DNA from: GCA-2746365 sp964651445
Lineage (GTDB): Bacteria > Pseudomonadota > Gammaproteobacteria > SZUA-229
Length of the DNA stretch: 64,000 nucleotides
Direction of reading: 5' to 3'
Assembly (NCBI GenBank): GCA_964651445.1
Contig: CAZYYW010000001.1
Coordinates: 1 to 64,000, forward strand
The translations under genes and the position numbers were made by a program. Within the stretch, counting starts at the first letter, position 1. Each line of letters begins with the position of its first letter. Below, piece by piece: positions 7,539 to 17,191 of this stretch. The notes under the pieces are model-generated. The model made no database searches and was not told the origin of the DNA. It saw nothing but the letters and a program-made list of their open reading frames with translations.

Positions 7539-9509
7539 TTATCTCCTTATCGAATTAAGTAAGGTATCAAACAATGAACTCGCCACTGCGATAACTTGTG
7601 CCGATGCCTGATAGGCTTGTTGAAAACGAATTAAGTTTGCAGCTTCATCATCCAAATTTACGCCTGAAACAGAATCACGCGATGCAATGGCATGTTCCAG
7701 CACTCGGTTTTGTGACAGACTGCTGAGTTCTGCCTGTTTGGTTGCGGTTCCAACATCGGCGACTAAGGTGCTGTAACTGTCATTAATACTGGCAGTGCCA
7801 TTTGACATTGATTTGTTATTTAGCACCGCAGACAGCAACAACATATTGCGGTTATCACCAACACCGCCGGTGTTATATTCACTGCGAAACTCATCCCCTA
7901 TGTCGGGCACACCGGTCAAGCGCATACTGTATCCGTGGTCAATCCCAGAAGGTGTCGGAAACACATCAGCACCCGTCGCCGGGTTGTAGATAATTCCCGA
8001 CTCCAGTAAAACTGGACTAGCAGGATTGGCGTTGTTATATATATCGTAACTAGTCGCACTGGTAAAACGCAGCATTACCGGCGGTGATAACTGACCGGCA
8101 GTGCTTTGAAAAACGCTATTATTAATGTCACTCACCACACCTGATGACATTTCGCCACTGCCAGTATTCGCCGCAGAAGCAATGGTTCTTAATGGTGCAG
8201 CAGCGGCAATTTGTCTATCGTTTGCCAATAACATCTGCATGTCGGCAGCACCATTACGTGTGGGTTGTATTAAATAAGTATCACCGGCGACTGGCGAAGA
8301 AGTTATTTCAAAACGTAATCCGTCTGCAATAAAAGGGTCTAGTGCGGTTCCCGCTCCGCTCATCGGTACCACTTGATTGGTATCGTTTTGCGATAACTGC
8401 CAAGCACCGGAGGTATATCGCATGGTGTAGTCGTTGTTCGTCAGTTCACCAATATTATTGAATGCCACGCTGACTTTCCCCGGCGTTCCCGCTAGCGTTA
8501 GTGCTTGTGGCTGTGAAATCGTGAACATTTCAGTGCCCAGTGCTCCATCCAAATCCATGCCCTGTGTTTGCTGCTCATTGATAAAGTGAGCCATGCTGAT
8601 CGCGGTTAAACCCAAACTGTTACTTGCAGGGTTAAGCATATTGTCTCGAAAGTTTAATGTGCCACCTAAACGCCCGCCTGAAAGTTGTTCAGTAATCGGA
8701 ACCAAGGTGCCACCGCTACCCCTTATCGCCACACCAAGCGTACCCGGATCACTGGCAACGATAAAGGCTTCCAGGGTTGTGGGTCGGTTACCAACAACCA
8801 ACATTTGGCCACTGCCTGCCATTACATTAATAGCACCATCGTCTTGCTGTACTGTGGTAACTGAAACCAGTTCTGATAAATTTCGTATCAATAAATCCCG
8901 TTGGTCGAGCAAGTCATTGACTGGCTGACCTCCTAACCGGTTTTGGGTGACAACAATGGATTCATTTAATGTTGCGATGGAAGTGCTTAAGGTGTTAATT
9001 TCGCTAACGCTGCTGCGGATATCGCCATTAACCTGATTGCGCACACCATTCATCCAAGATGACAATTCGTTAAAGTGTGTCGCAAGATATTGTGACTCCG
9101 CCAGTAACACTTGACGAGACGCGGATGATGTTGGCGAGTGGGAAACATCTTGCATTGCATTAAAAAAACGTTGGATGGATGTTGCAACCCCTGTGTCAGG
9201 GTCTGCAATAACTTGATCAATCTGTGATGCCAATGTATGAAAAGCCTGAAACTCTGCTGCCGCTGAGGCACTGTTACGCACATTGGCTTCAATAAAACTA
9301 CTAAAGGAACGTGTAATACTAGTAGCCTGTACACCCGTACCGATAGATCCAAAACCGCTAAGTTGCGGCACTCGAGTACTCAGCTCTACACTTTGTCTAC
9401 TGTAACCTTCGGTGTTCACATTTGCGATATTATGTCCAATGGTAGTGAGCGAACGCTGAAATGCCTGTAAGCCTGAACTACCAATACCAAGTAAACTGCT
9501 GCCTGACAT
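7539..9509 (-). CDS. flgK: Hook-filament junction protein FlgK (HAP1)
   Basis: A 656-residue FlgK, a usual length for the family. The N-terminal rod/hook motif (LLGIGSSGLQAFQRSLTTIGHNIANVNTEGYSRQ, about residues 5-38) and the C-terminal segment (GVNLDDEAANLIRFQQAYQASAQVIAVASSLFDTLLNSI, last 40 residues) are both intact. It sits between hook and FlgL. GGAG lies eight bases before the ATG. It follows flgJ by five bases. Confidence 0.95.
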   Translation of the reverse strand: MSGSSLLGIGSSGLQAFQRSLTTIGHNIANVNTEGYSRQSVELSTRVPQLSGFGSIGTGVQATSITRSFSSFIEANVRNSASAAAEFQAFHTLASQIDQVIADPDTGVATSIQRFFNAMQDVSHSPTSSASRQVLLAESQYLATHFNELSSWMNGVRNQVNGDIRSSVSEINTLSTSIATLNESIVVTQNRLGGQPVNDLLDQRDLLIRNLSELVSVTTVQQDDGAINVMAGSGQMLVVGNRPTTLEAFIVASDPGTLGVAIRGSGGTLVPITEQLSGGRLGGTLNFRDNMLNPASNSLGLTAISMAHFINEQQTQGMDLDGALGTEMFTISQPQALTLAGTPGKVSVAFNNIGELTNNDYTMRYTSGAWQLSQNDTNQVVPMSGAGTALDPFIADGLRFEITSSPVAGDTYLIQPTRNGAADMQMLLANDRQIAAAAPLRTIASAANTGSGEMSSGVVSDINNSVFQSTAGQLSPPVMLRFTSATSYDIYNNANPASPVLLESGIIYNPATGADVFPTPSGIDHGYSMRLTGVPDIGDEFRSEYNTGGVGDNRNMLLLSAVLNNKSMSNGTASINDSYSTLVADVGTATKQAELSSLSQNRVLEHAIASRDSVSGVNLDDEAANLIRFQQAYQASAQVIAVASSLFDTLLNSIRR

Positions 9510-9514
9510 ATGCC

Positions 9515-9955
9515 CTACTCCTGATTACCAATGAAGGATGTTTGTATTGAGGAAGTCGAGCGGTTTATCTGTTTTTGTATTAATTCAAAATCACCCGCTA
9601 AAGGTTTTTCCTCAGGCTTTTGTTGTTTACCAACCATGTCACGTTCCAGCATGTCAGCGATTCCCAGACCACCGCCACCACCACTATTAACCAGCTCCAA
9701 TGCTATTTGTTTATCAAACATTCCTTGGTAAAAACGAGTTTGATCGGATTCTGTAGAGTCACCGCTTATTGTTGCTTCACGCATTGATTTAAGCATCATC
9801 TGTAAAAACAATGCTTCAAACTGTTGCGCGACTTCTTTCGTTGCCGCTTGCGACTGTACGCCATCGTTTTGACCCGAGACTTTGGCGCGCAACTTCTGCA
9901 AACCACTAAAGTCGGTATAAACACCTGCATCGGCAATGTTATGCATACTATTCAT
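9515..9955 (-). CDS. flgJ: FlgJ, rod-binding domain only
   Basis: A 146-residue FlgJ with only the N-terminal rod-binding domain (VAQQFEALFLQMMLKSMREA near 40-60; FYQGMFDKQIALELVNSGGGGGLGIADML near 76-105). The C-terminal glucosaminidase domain of the roughly 310-residue enterobacterial FlgJ is absent, so a separate peptidoglycan hydrolase must open the wall for the rod. The ATG at 9955, one base after the flgI stop, is chosen over one 11 codons earlier, inside flgI. Confidence 0.88.
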   Translation of the reverse strand: MNSMHNIADAGVYTDFSGLQKLRAKVSGQNDGVQSQAATKEVAQQFEALFLQMMLKSMREATISGDSTESDQTRFYQGMFDKQIALELVNSGGGGGLGIADMLERDMVGKQQKPEEKPLAGDFELIQKQINRSTSSIQTSFIGNQE

Positions 9956-9956
9956 T

Positions 9957-11105
9957 TTAGATAACCACCAACTCTGCGTGCAGTGCACCCGCCATTTTTA
10001 ATGCTTCTAATATGGCAACAAGATCACCGGGGGCGGCACCTACCTGATTGACCGCACGTACGATGTCATTCAAATCAACACCGGGGTCAAATAAGAACAT
10101 GCGGTTATCATCGGTACTAACATTAAGCTGAGAATCTTGCGTCACTTCTGTATTGCCCACTCGGGCAAAAGCATTCGGCTGACTGACAGCTTCACTCTCT
10201 TTAATGGTTACCACCAAATTGCCATGTGAAACAGCGGCAGCGGAAACACGTACCGCACTACTAATAACCACAGTACCGGTTCTTGAATTAATAATGACAC
10301 GTGCGGCGGCTTCACCTGGTGAAACTTCTATATTTTCAACCATGGATAAAAACGCAATTTTATCCTTTTGCCTAGTTGGCGCTCTGACTTCAATAGAAAT
10401 TGGGTCAATGGCTCTCGCCGTACCCTGACCAAAGATTTCATTGATCGCATTCGACATTCTGTTGGCAGTGGTAAAGTCTGCTGAAAAAAGATTCAACACT
10501 ATTTGATTTTTACCGCCCAATGTATTCTTAATGGTACGCTCAACAATTGCGCCTTTAGGAATACGCCCGACACTGGGTATGTTAATGGTAATTTTTGAAC
10601 CGTCTGAACCTTCAACACCAAGCCCACCCACAATTAAATTACCCTGTGCAATGGCATAAACCTGACCATCAGCGCCTTTTAATGGTGACATTAATAAGGT
10701 GCCGCCTCGTAAACTCTTGGAGTTTCCAATTGACGATGCAGTAACGTCAATTCTTTGACCTTTTTTGATGAAAGGCGGCAAGGTAGCATGCAACATTACC
10801 GCTGCAACATTTTTTGGCTGCGGATTCACACCCGGTGGAATAACCACACCTAATTGCGATAACATATTTTTCAAGCTTTGCGCGGTGAAAGAAACCTGAC
10901 CAACGGAATCGCCACTACCATCAAGACCTACAATCAAACCATAACCAATTAGCTGATTATCACGCATGCCCTGCACTGTTGAAAGATCTTTAATGCGCTC
11001 TGCACTAACCGTTGTTACCGGAACTAATAAGACAAAAATTAACGTTAGGGCTATAAATAGTATATTTCTATCAAATACCGATTTTGTTGTATGATAATTT
11101 TTCAT
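9957..11105 (-). CDS. flgI: Flagellar P-ring protein FlgI
   Basis: A 382-residue FlgI, which forms the periplasmic P ring around the rod. A signal peptide covers about residues 1-31 (hydrophobic core NILFIALTLIFVLLVPVTTV, then SAE). The mature start ERIKDLSTVQGMRDNQLIGYG and the end LEALKMAGALHAELVVI are family hallmarks. The chosen ATG overlaps the flgH stop by one base (TAATG), which indicates translational coupling. A longer start five codons upstream is less likely. Confidence 0.94.
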   Translation of the reverse strand: MKNYHTTKSVFDRNILFIALTLIFVLLVPVTTVSAERIKDLSTVQGMRDNQLIGYGLIVGLDGSGDSVGQVSFTAQSLKNMLSQLGVVIPPGVNPQPKNVAAVMLHATLPPFIKKGQRIDVTASSIGNSKSLRGGTLLMSPLKGADGQVYAIAQGNLIVGGLGVEGSDGSKITINIPSVGRIPKGAIVERTIKNTLGGKNQIVLNLFSADFTTANRMSNAINEIFGQGTARAIDPISIEVRAPTRQKDKIAFLSMVENIEVSPGEAAARVIINSRTGTVVISSAVRVSAAAVSHGNLVVTIKESEAVSQPNAFARVGNTEVTQDSQLNVSTDDNRMFLFDPGVDLNDIVRAVNQVGAAPGDLVAILEALKMAGALHAELVVI

Positions 11106-11779
11106 TAGAATGGCATCCACGGACTATTAAAGAATTTTGCCAACCAACCCTGTTCATTGGAATTGGCAAGTGAGCCTTTGCCGCTATATTGTATTTCAGC
11201 ATTAGCGATACGCTCTGATAAAATTGTATTATCGGGTGAAATATCACTTGGCCGTACGATGCCTCGCAAACGGATAAATTCTTCTCCCTGATTTATCTTG
11301 ATCCATTTTTCCCCCTGTACAAGCAAGTTACCATTTGTTAACACTTCGACAACGGTGACTGTTACGCTGCCGGTGAGTGAATTGCTTTGCCCACTATCGG
11401 CTTCACCTTTAAAATCATAAATGGATGAAAGTTTTGTATCCAGTAAATTACGGTCATTGTATGTCACTGGCGTGCCTAAAAAATTCAACGCTGTAATTTC
11501 ATTTTCTGTTGTTTTTTTGGTTGCTGTATCGGCATTTTTACTCGCGTCAGTTCTCTCCTGCAGATACACGGTTAACATGTCGCCGACACGTCGAGGCTTT
11601 ATATCTTCCATTAACAACCATGCAGAGCTAACCTGATAAATGGAGTCTGAGTGTTGCAACGGGCCCATCTGTACCACTGGTTTTGCTGGAGCATACTCGA
11701 TGTCACCACGCTTAGGTGAGGCACAGGCAGTTAGCATTAATGCGACTATTAGCAGTGATAAAGATCGAGTAATATTCAT
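11105..11779 (-). CDS. flgH: Flagellar L-ring lipoprotein FlgH
   Basis: A 224-residue FlgH, the outer-membrane L ring. The lipobox LTAC lies at residues 16-19, so the mature protein starts with the lipidated Cys. Conserved parts include RRVGDMLTVYLQERTDASKNA and the C-terminal ADIQYSGKG-type segment (NAEIQYSGKGSLANS). The start at 11779 is chosen over one five codons upstream because it gives a standard lipoprotein signal and has GAGAG upstream. Confidence 0.93.
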   Translation of the reverse strand: MNITRSLSLLIVALMLTACASPKRGDIEYAPAKPVVQMGPLQHSDSIYQVSSAWLLMEDIKPRRVGDMLTVYLQERTDASKNADTATKKTTENEITALNFLGTPVTYNDRNLLDTKLSSIYDFKGEADSGQSNSLTGSVTVTVVEVLTNGNLLVQGEKWIKINQGEEFIRLRGIVRPSDISPDNTILSERIANAEIQYSGKGSLANSNEQGWLAKFFNSPWMPF

Positions 11780-11794
11780 GGTGTCATCTCTCAC

Positions 11795-12580
11795 TTACAT
11801 ATTATTGGTTGCATACTGCAACATCTGATCGGCTGTTGAAATGGCTTTTGAATTCATTTCATATGCACGTTGCGTTTCTATCATATTAACTAGTTCTTCA
11901 ACGGTATTAACATTTGAACTTTCTAACGAAGACTGGATGAGTGTCCCCAAACCCGTTAATCCTGGTGATCCGGTTTGAGGTGAACCACTGGCTGCAGACT
12001 CAAGAAAAAGATTATTACCGACTGCCTGCAAACCACTAGGATTTATAAAATCTGCCAACTGAATGGTGCCTATTTGAGAGGGTGCAGAAGACCCCTGCGT
12101 AACAACCGAGACCACACCGTCTGAACTAATGGATATACTTAATGCTTCGTCTGGTATCGTAATATTAGGTTCTAAGCGATAACCGGTAGAGGTCACCAAT
12201 TCACCAGACGGGCCTTTTTGCAAAGAACCGTCACGGGTATAAGCCGTTGCGCCATCGGGCATTAATATTTGCAAAAAACCTCTGCCTTGAATCGCAACAT
12301 CTAACTGGTTGCCTGTTTGCACAATATTGCCCTGGGTAAATAATTTTTCTGTGGCAACTGTGCGCACACCGGTACCGATGTTCAAACCCGATGGGTTAAT
12401 GGTATCTTCTGAAGATTGCGCTCCTACCTGTACAACATTTTGATAAATCAAATCGGCAAATACCGCGCGATCACGTTTAAACCCTGTGGTACTAGCATTA
12501 GCAAGGTTATTGGAAATTGTTGCCATCCGGGTTTGTTGTGCTTCAAGTCCGGTTTTAGCAATCCATAAAGCTGAACTCAT
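11795..12580 (-). CDS. flgG: Distal rod protein FlgG
   Basis: A 261-residue FlgG, the normal length. The N-terminus (MSSALWIAKTGLEAQQTRMATISNNLANASTTGFKRDRAVFADL) and the C-terminus (LESSNVNTVEELVNMIETQRAYEMNSKAISTADQMLQYATNNM) match the family closely. It builds the distal rod. GGAG precedes the ATG, and flgH follows 15 bases downstream. Confidence 0.95.
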   Translation of the reverse strand: MSSALWIAKTGLEAQQTRMATISNNLANASTTGFKRDRAVFADLIYQNVVQVGAQSSEDTINPSGLNIGTGVRTVATEKLFTQGNIVQTGNQLDVAIQGRGFLQILMPDGATAYTRDGSLQKGPSGELVTSTGYRLEPNITIPDEALSISISSDGVVSVVTQGSSAPSQIGTIQLADFINPSGLQAVGNNLFLESAASGSPQTGSPGLTGLGTLIQSSLESSNVNTVEELVNMIETQRAYEMNSKAISTADQMLQYATNNM

Positions 12581-12620
12581 AATATTTCTCCACTCGATAA
12601 AACAGTAAATAATACTGCTA

Positions 12621-13364
12621 TTAACTCATTTTCATTATTGCTGCTGAGGCAGCATCATTCTCTTTAGCAGTTTTCATGATTTTTACATGTGATTCATACT
12701 GCCGCGCCATTTCAATCATAGTGACCAGTGCATGTACCGTACTGACATTGCTTGCCTCAAGTGAGCCAGAAACAATGCGGACACTGCCATCCACCTCAGC
12801 GGCACGACCCGCTTGCAATTGCATTAAACCGTTACCGCCTTTTTGCATATGATCATTTGGCGGATTAATAAATTTAATGCGATCTATAATCGCCATGGTA
12901 TTAGCGGGTTGCCCCAACGGCTGAATCGAAATAGTACCGTCGCTGCCAATGTCAAGTTTGGCATATGCTGGAATAGTAATCGGGCCACCATTTCCCATAA
13001 TGACATGGCCTGCACCGTTGCTTAAACGACCAAGGTTATCAATCCTTAAATCACCGGCTCGGCTATAAGCTTCACCACTACCATCCGCTGCTTGCACGGC
13101 AATCCAACCTTTGCCATTAATCGCAATATCCATGTCGCGACCAGTGCTAATAACTTCTCCTGCTGAAAAATCAACACCCGAATCTCTTGCCGTGGCATAC
13201 ACTCGACTGGCATGACCTGGGCCGTATAACTGCTGGCTTAAACTCGCATGAAAGTCAGCCTTAAAGCCAATAGTGTTCGCATTTGCCAGATTGTTTGAAT
13301 TTATCGCCTGCGCCGTCATCATTTCTCTGGCACCATTCATGGCTAAAAAAATCATACGATCCAT
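12621..13364 (-). CDS. flgF: Proximal rod protein FlgF
   Basis: A 247-residue FlgF. Motifs are MDRMIFLAMNGAREMMTAQAINSNNLANANTIGFKADF at the N-terminus and LEASNVSTVHALVTMIEMARQYESHVKIMKTA near the C-terminus. It forms part of the proximal rod. It lies between flgE and flgG on the same strand with short gaps. Confidence 0.94.
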   Translation of the reverse strand: MDRMIFLAMNGAREMMTAQAINSNNLANANTIGFKADFHASLSQQLYGPGHASRVYATARDSGVDFSAGEVISTGRDMDIAINGKGWIAVQAADGSGEAYSRAGDLRIDNLGRLSNGAGHVIMGNGGPITIPAYAKLDIGSDGTISIQPLGQPANTMAIIDRIKFINPPNDHMQKGGNGLMQLQAGRAAEVDGSVRIVSGSLEASNVSTVHALVTMIEMARQYESHVKIMKTAKENDAASAAIMKMS

Positions 13365-13422
13365 AATTATGTCCTGTTAATCATGCTCTATTAACGATGC
13401 GCTTTAACTATTTTTCTATAGT

Positions 13423-14643
13423 CTAACGAAGGTTAATAATTGTTTGAGTAATGGTATCCATCGCTGAAATAGTTTGTGCATTCGCCTGGAAATTTCGTTG
13501 CGCCACAATCATGCTGACCAACTGTTCCGTTAAATCCACATTGGAATCTTCCAACGCATTGGATTGCACTAAACCAAGTCCGGCTGTGCCGGGTTCACTG
13601 CCGACGGGTGATCCAGATTCAAAAGTTTCCACCCATGAACTGTCACCAATGGGCCTTAAACCTTGTGCATTGGCAAAATTAGCCAACAACACCTGAGCTT
13701 CCACCTGTGTGCGTCCGTTGCTGTAACGTGTAAAAACCATACCCGAATCATTGACATCAATACCCAGCAACTGACCTGCGGTATAACCATCCTGGCTCAA
13801 ACTGTTAACCGCAAAGCTACTGCCATATTGCGTGCTTTCGGACAAATCCATCACAATCGTCTGACCAGCGGTGGCGCCACCACCGGGATTCCAGGTAATA
13901 TTGATTGCCGATGGTGCGTTAAAGGAGCCATCCGTATTAAAAGTAACGGGCGAAGTATCTTGTAAAACACCGCCAATCAAGGTTCTAACATTCCACTCAT
14001 TAGGGTTAGTCGCTGGATCCAGCTTGCTGAAATAAAGAGACATTGTATGGTCATTTCCCAAGCTATCGTAAACCGTCGTGGTGGTTGATGAGTTGTATCC
14101 TGCTGTATCAGGTACTCCGGACACCAATGCCCAACTAGAATCTGTTTCTACCCCACGTGCATCAAGATTTGCACCCACCCCAACCGCAGTTGTTGGGCTA
14201 GCTTCTAAGTATGTATTGTTCAACTGCAAGGGAGCAACGGCACCTGTAATAGCACCACTACTATCAGCTTGCCTTGCCATTAAAGAAAAACCTTCATTGT
14301 TCACGACATTACCAGTGGCATCGAGTTTGAAACTTCCGGCGCGGCTATAGACCGCTGAACCGTTATTTTCTAAATGGAAAAATCCTTCACCACTAATAGC
14401 CAGGTCAAGTGGGTTTTCCGTAAACGATATAGTGCCTTGCGCAAACTGTTGCGCTGCTAACTGCATACGCACACCCTGACCAATAGATGTTTTTGATGCA
14501 GAGTTACTGGATGCATAAATATCTGAAAACTCTGCTCGCGACGATTTAAAACCTGTGGTTGCTGAGTTAGCAATATTATTGCCAATGATTCCAAGGTCAG
14601 CGGATGCTGCTTGAATTCCACTTAATGCTGTATTGAATGACAT
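13423..14643 (-). CDS. flgE: Flagellar hook protein FlgE
   Basis: A 406-residue FlgE. The N-terminal rod/hook motif (ALSGIQAASADLGIIGNNIANSATTGFKSSRAEFSDIY) and the C-terminal motif (LEDSNVDLTEQLVSMIVAQRNFQANAQTISAMDTITQTIINLR) are intact. The central surface domain is of ordinary size. It polymerises into the hook on the FlgD scaffold encoded by the next upstream gene. GAGA lies seven bases before the ATG. Confidence 0.95.
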   Translation of the reverse strand: MSFNTALSGIQAASADLGIIGNNIANSATTGFKSSRAEFSDIYASSNSASKTSIGQGVRMQLAAQQFAQGTISFTENPLDLAISGEGFFHLENNGSAVYSRAGSFKLDATGNVVNNEGFSLMARQADSSGAITGAVAPLQLNNTYLEASPTTAVGVGANLDARGVETDSSWALVSGVPDTAGYNSSTTTTVYDSLGNDHTMSLYFSKLDPATNPNEWNVRTLIGGVLQDTSPVTFNTDGSFNAPSAINITWNPGGGATAGQTIVMDLSESTQYGSSFAVNSLSQDGYTAGQLLGIDVNDSGMVFTRYSNGRTQVEAQVLLANFANAQGLRPIGDSSWVETFESGSPVGSEPGTAGLGLVQSNALEDSNVDLTEQLVSMIVAQRNFQANAQTISAMDTITQTIINLR

Positions 14644-14665
14644 ATTATTCTCCGGTTATTTTGGC

Positions 14666-15358
14666 TTATTTAATTTGTGTTACATCACTGAGTGTTACCG
14701 ACTGGCCACTCGCAAGATTTAATAAAGTGCCCGATGGCGAACCATCAGCACCGCTGTTCAAAGAGATACTTTCTATTCGTTCTTCTAGTGAAATGTTAAT
14801 CGCTTGCTGACTACCATTGGTTAAGGCGCTAGCCGTAACCAGATAGTGTCCAGCCGGTGCAACGCTGCCATCATCGGCAAAGCCATCCCACTTAAATGAC
14901 AACTTACCCGCATCATGACCGCCTAACGGCAAGGTTTTTATTTGTTCACCAAAACGATTGAATATGTTCAACGTCACGTCACTTGCCTGTTGCTGCAGGT
15001 TTAACTGACCCGAAATATTACCGCCAACTGTTAACACACCCTGTCCACCATCAACCAATACTGATTTGCCTACCAGAGCAGCGGCCTGTAGCGACTGATC
15101 AGACGATAGTTTTGTTGCCAGATCATCGAAGGAGTTTTGTAATTCATTTAGCCCATTTACCATAGAAGACTGTGTCAGTTGGTTCATAAATTGACTGGGA
15201 TCCATCGGTTTGGTTGGGTCCTGATTTTTTACTTGTGCGACCAGCAGTTCAATAAAATCAGACTGATTTAATTCATTCTTTGGTTCTTTGACTGCTGCCT
15301 GATTTACAAACGCTGGATTGACTGATGTAAATCTATTTTCAAATGCAATTTCTGCCAT
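14666..15358 (-). CDS. flgD: Hook assembly scaffold FlgD
   Basis: A 230-residue FlgD. The conserved N-terminal segment LNQSDFIELLVAQVKNQDPTKPMDPSQFMNQLTQSSMVNGLNEL (about 30-73) is the export and scaffold region. The C-terminal half has FLIN/FlgD-type beta domains (FNRFGEQIKTLPLGGHDAGKLSFKWDG). It caps the growing hook and is later discarded. GGAG lies seven bases before the ATG. Confidence 0.95.
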   Translation of the reverse strand: MAEIAFENRFTSVNPAFVNQAAVKEPKNELNQSDFIELLVAQVKNQDPTKPMDPSQFMNQLTQSSMVNGLNELQNSFDDLATKLSSDQSLQAAALVGKSVLVDGGQGVLTVGGNISGQLNLQQQASDVTLNIFNRFGEQIKTLPLGGHDAGKLSFKWDGFADDGSVAPAGHYLVTASALTNGSQQAINISLEERIESISLNSGADGSPSGTLLNLASGQSVTLSDVTQIK

Positions 15359-15381
15359 TGTTCGCTCCCGATAATTTTTTA

Positions 15382-15804
15382 CTATCGACCCATGGTCAAT
15401 GTTTTAAGTAATAATTGTTTTGAGGTATTAAAAACTTCCACACTGTTTTGATATGAGCGTGACGCCGACATCATATTTGCCATTTCTTCAATAGAATTGA
15501 CGTTCGATTTAAAAACAAAACCTTCTGCATTTGCCATTGGGTGATCCGGTTTAAATTCTTGTTTTGCAGGTGCTGTGCTTTCAACAATAGCGGCTACCCG
15601 CACCGGGACAAAAGAACTACTGGTACTATTTCCATCCAGTGACTGCATTACCGCAGAAAAAACAGGGTGGCGCGCTCGATAAACATCAGAGGCCTTGTTG
15701 CTAACGGATTCTGCATTAGCCAGATTACTGGCTACGGTATTAAGTCGCACTGATTGTGCACTCATGGAAGAACCGGCAATGTCGAATATATTATAAAGAG
15801 CCAT
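15382..15804 (-). CDS. flgC: Proximal rod protein FlgC
   Basis: A 140-residue FlgC. N-terminus MALYNIFDIAGSSMSAQSVRLNTVASNLANAES; C-terminus VNSIEEMANMMSASRSYQNSVEVFNTSKQLLLKTLTMGR. Both are the helical ends that pack in the rod. GGAG precedes the ATG. It starts ten bases after the flgB stop. Confidence 0.95.
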   Translation of the reverse strand: MALYNIFDIAGSSMSAQSVRLNTVASNLANAESVSNKASDVYRARHPVFSAVMQSLDGNSTSSSFVPVRVAAIVESTAPAKQEFKPDHPMANAEGFVFKSNVNSIEEMANMMSASRSYQNSVEVFNTSKQLLLKTLTMGR

Positions 15805-15813
15805 GTATTTCTC

Positions 15814-16215
15814 CTAGCTAGTCCCGCTTCTTAAAACAGTCATCATGCCTTTGAACTTGTTACTAAGAAACTGCAAGCTTGCTTGATAACGGAAGGCGTT
15901 TTCTGCGAAGGCACTTTTTTCACGATGAATGTCAACCGTATTACCATCCAGTGAAGGCTGATCCGGTGTGCGATATAAAAGTTCTGCAGACGTTTCAGCA
16001 GAGGGTATTTGTATATGTTGTGGATGGGTACGGCGCAATGCCGTACTATTTTGAAAACCAACATTTCCCAATATTGATTTAAAATCTATGTCTCTCGCCT
16101 TATATCCAGGTGTGTCTGCATTCGCAATATTTGACGCGAGTATCTCTGCACGCTGTGCGCGTATGGCAAGTGCTTGTGGATGAATTCCTAAAGCGGAATC
16201 AAATGAAATCGGCAT
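15814..16215 (-). CDS. flgB: Proximal rod protein FlgB
   Basis: A 133-residue FlgB, the first gene of the long flg operon. Motifs include HPQALAIRAQRAEILASNIANADTPGYKARDIDFKSIL (about 12-49) and a C-terminal YQASLQFLSNKFKGMMTVLRSG. It is preceded by GGAG and, 50 bases upstream, by a strong sigma-54 promoter. Confidence 0.95.
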   Translation of the reverse strand: MPISFDSALGIHPQALAIRAQRAEILASNIANADTPGYKARDIDFKSILGNVGFQNSTALRRTHPQHIQIPSAETSAELLYRTPDQPSLDGNTVDIHREKSAFAENAFRYQASLQFLSNKFKGMMTVLRSGTS

Positions 16216-16264
16216 GTTTTACTCCAACTTTAGCTTTTCTTGTTAAATACATGCTTAAACAAAA

Positions 16265-16280
16265 TGCAAACCGTATGCCA
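16265..16280 (-). promoter_or_regulatory. Sigma-54 promoter for the flgB operon
   Basis: Minus strand: TGGCATACGGTTTGCA. It has GG and GC ten bases apart, as in the TGGCAC-N5-TTGCA consensus. Predicted start is near 16253, about 38 bases before the flgB ATG. Confidence 0.85.
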
Positions 16281-16512
16281 ACTATGCACGATTCGAATAT
16301 TTTTTATTAAAACCCATGAAAAGTCGTAAGCGGCGGGGCTAACGGATGATTGTGTTGAACCGAAGAAAGGGTGACTGTAAAGAATAAAAGGAGAAAATAG
16401 AAAAAAGTCTGCACGTTGCCGGCAGTTTTTTTCCTCCCAGTGGCAATTGATGTCGTATGAATATCTTTATTGGTTGAGACATTTTCTTAAAACAAGCACA
16501 AAGGAAAATGAA

Positions 16513-16545
16513 AATACAAAAACCTTCAAGCAAGGTTTTTGTATT
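16513..16545 (-). terminator. Terminator of the flgM-flgN unit
   Basis: A perfect 14-base-pair stem with a five-base loop (AATACAAAAACCTT / AAGGTTTTTGTATT). On the minus strand it is followed by TTTCATTTTCC. It lies 70 bases after the flgN stop. Confidence 0.75.
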
Positions 16546-16614
16546 CTCAATTGAGGGATGCTACGGACTGGTTAAACTGGATAGACTAAACTACTCTGGT
16601 CAAACAAGCACAGA

Positions 16615-17118
16615 TCAGGCTTGTATCAACGAACGTTTATTTGCTGATCTTACGGATTGGCCGGTATTGTCATACAGTTCAGAAGCGGCCGATGCCGCCG
16701 GAGAAATTCCTTGTAAAATGTCCAGCGCATGACGTGACTGTTTCGAAATGATTTCGACAATGCTGCCATTAACACGATTTCTATCACGGCATTTTTCTGC
16801 AACATCTATAAGACTGCTCCATAATTCGGACAGCTGTTTGTTGTCACTGAAGACTTTCTTGTTTTCTTGTGGCGCTAACGTTTTTTCACCTGCCATGTTC
16901 ATATTGCAGGATTCAAGCAAGCTCTCTCGCTGCCTGGAGATCACTTCGAGTTGCAGCATCCGTTCCTGTTTTTCACCAACCACGGCTTCTAATATTTCAA
17001 CATCGTTTTCAGAAAGCACCTTATACTCATGTTCCAATGACTGCAAAAGCAACCGGGCACATTCCAATTCCTGCTCGAATACCTGCTTAATTGCATGCTG
17101 CTGATTTTTTAAGGGCAT
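16615..17118 (-). CDS. flgN: FlgN-like flagellar chaperone
   Basis: A 167-residue helical protein encoded directly downstream of flgM. It has the FlgN-type pattern of a long N-terminal helix pair (IKQVFEQELECARLLLQSLEHEYKVLSENDVEILEAVVGEKQERMLQLE, about residues 8-56) and a polar C-terminal tail. FlgN is the export chaperone for FlgK and FlgL. Family sequence identity is usually low, so gene order supports the call. Confidence 0.85.
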   Translation of the reverse strand: MPLKNQQHAIKQVFEQELECARLLLQSLEHEYKVLSENDVEILEAVVGEKQERMLQLEVISRQRESLLESCNMNMAGEKTLAPQENKKVFSDNKQLSELWSSLIDVAEKCRDRNRVNGSIVEIISKQSRHALDILQGISPAASAASELYDNTGQSVRSANKRSLIQA

Positions 17119-17191
17119 GGGTATTTACTCAATGGCTAGCCACGATAGTTAACCACCGCCAACTTGGCTTTATGGTCATCACAAATTAACG

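Larger units (their letters stand above)
16216..16614. other. Intergenic region between flgB and flgN
   Basis: About 400 bases without a gene. It holds the sigma-54 promoter of flgB (16265-16280) and the terminator of the flgM-flgN unit (16513-16545). Short open frames here have no ribosome site or recognisable product. Confidence 0.7.

Noticed and set aside
11421..11828. Plus-strand open frames opposite flgH and flgG
   Set aside because: Shadows of conserved flagellar genes.
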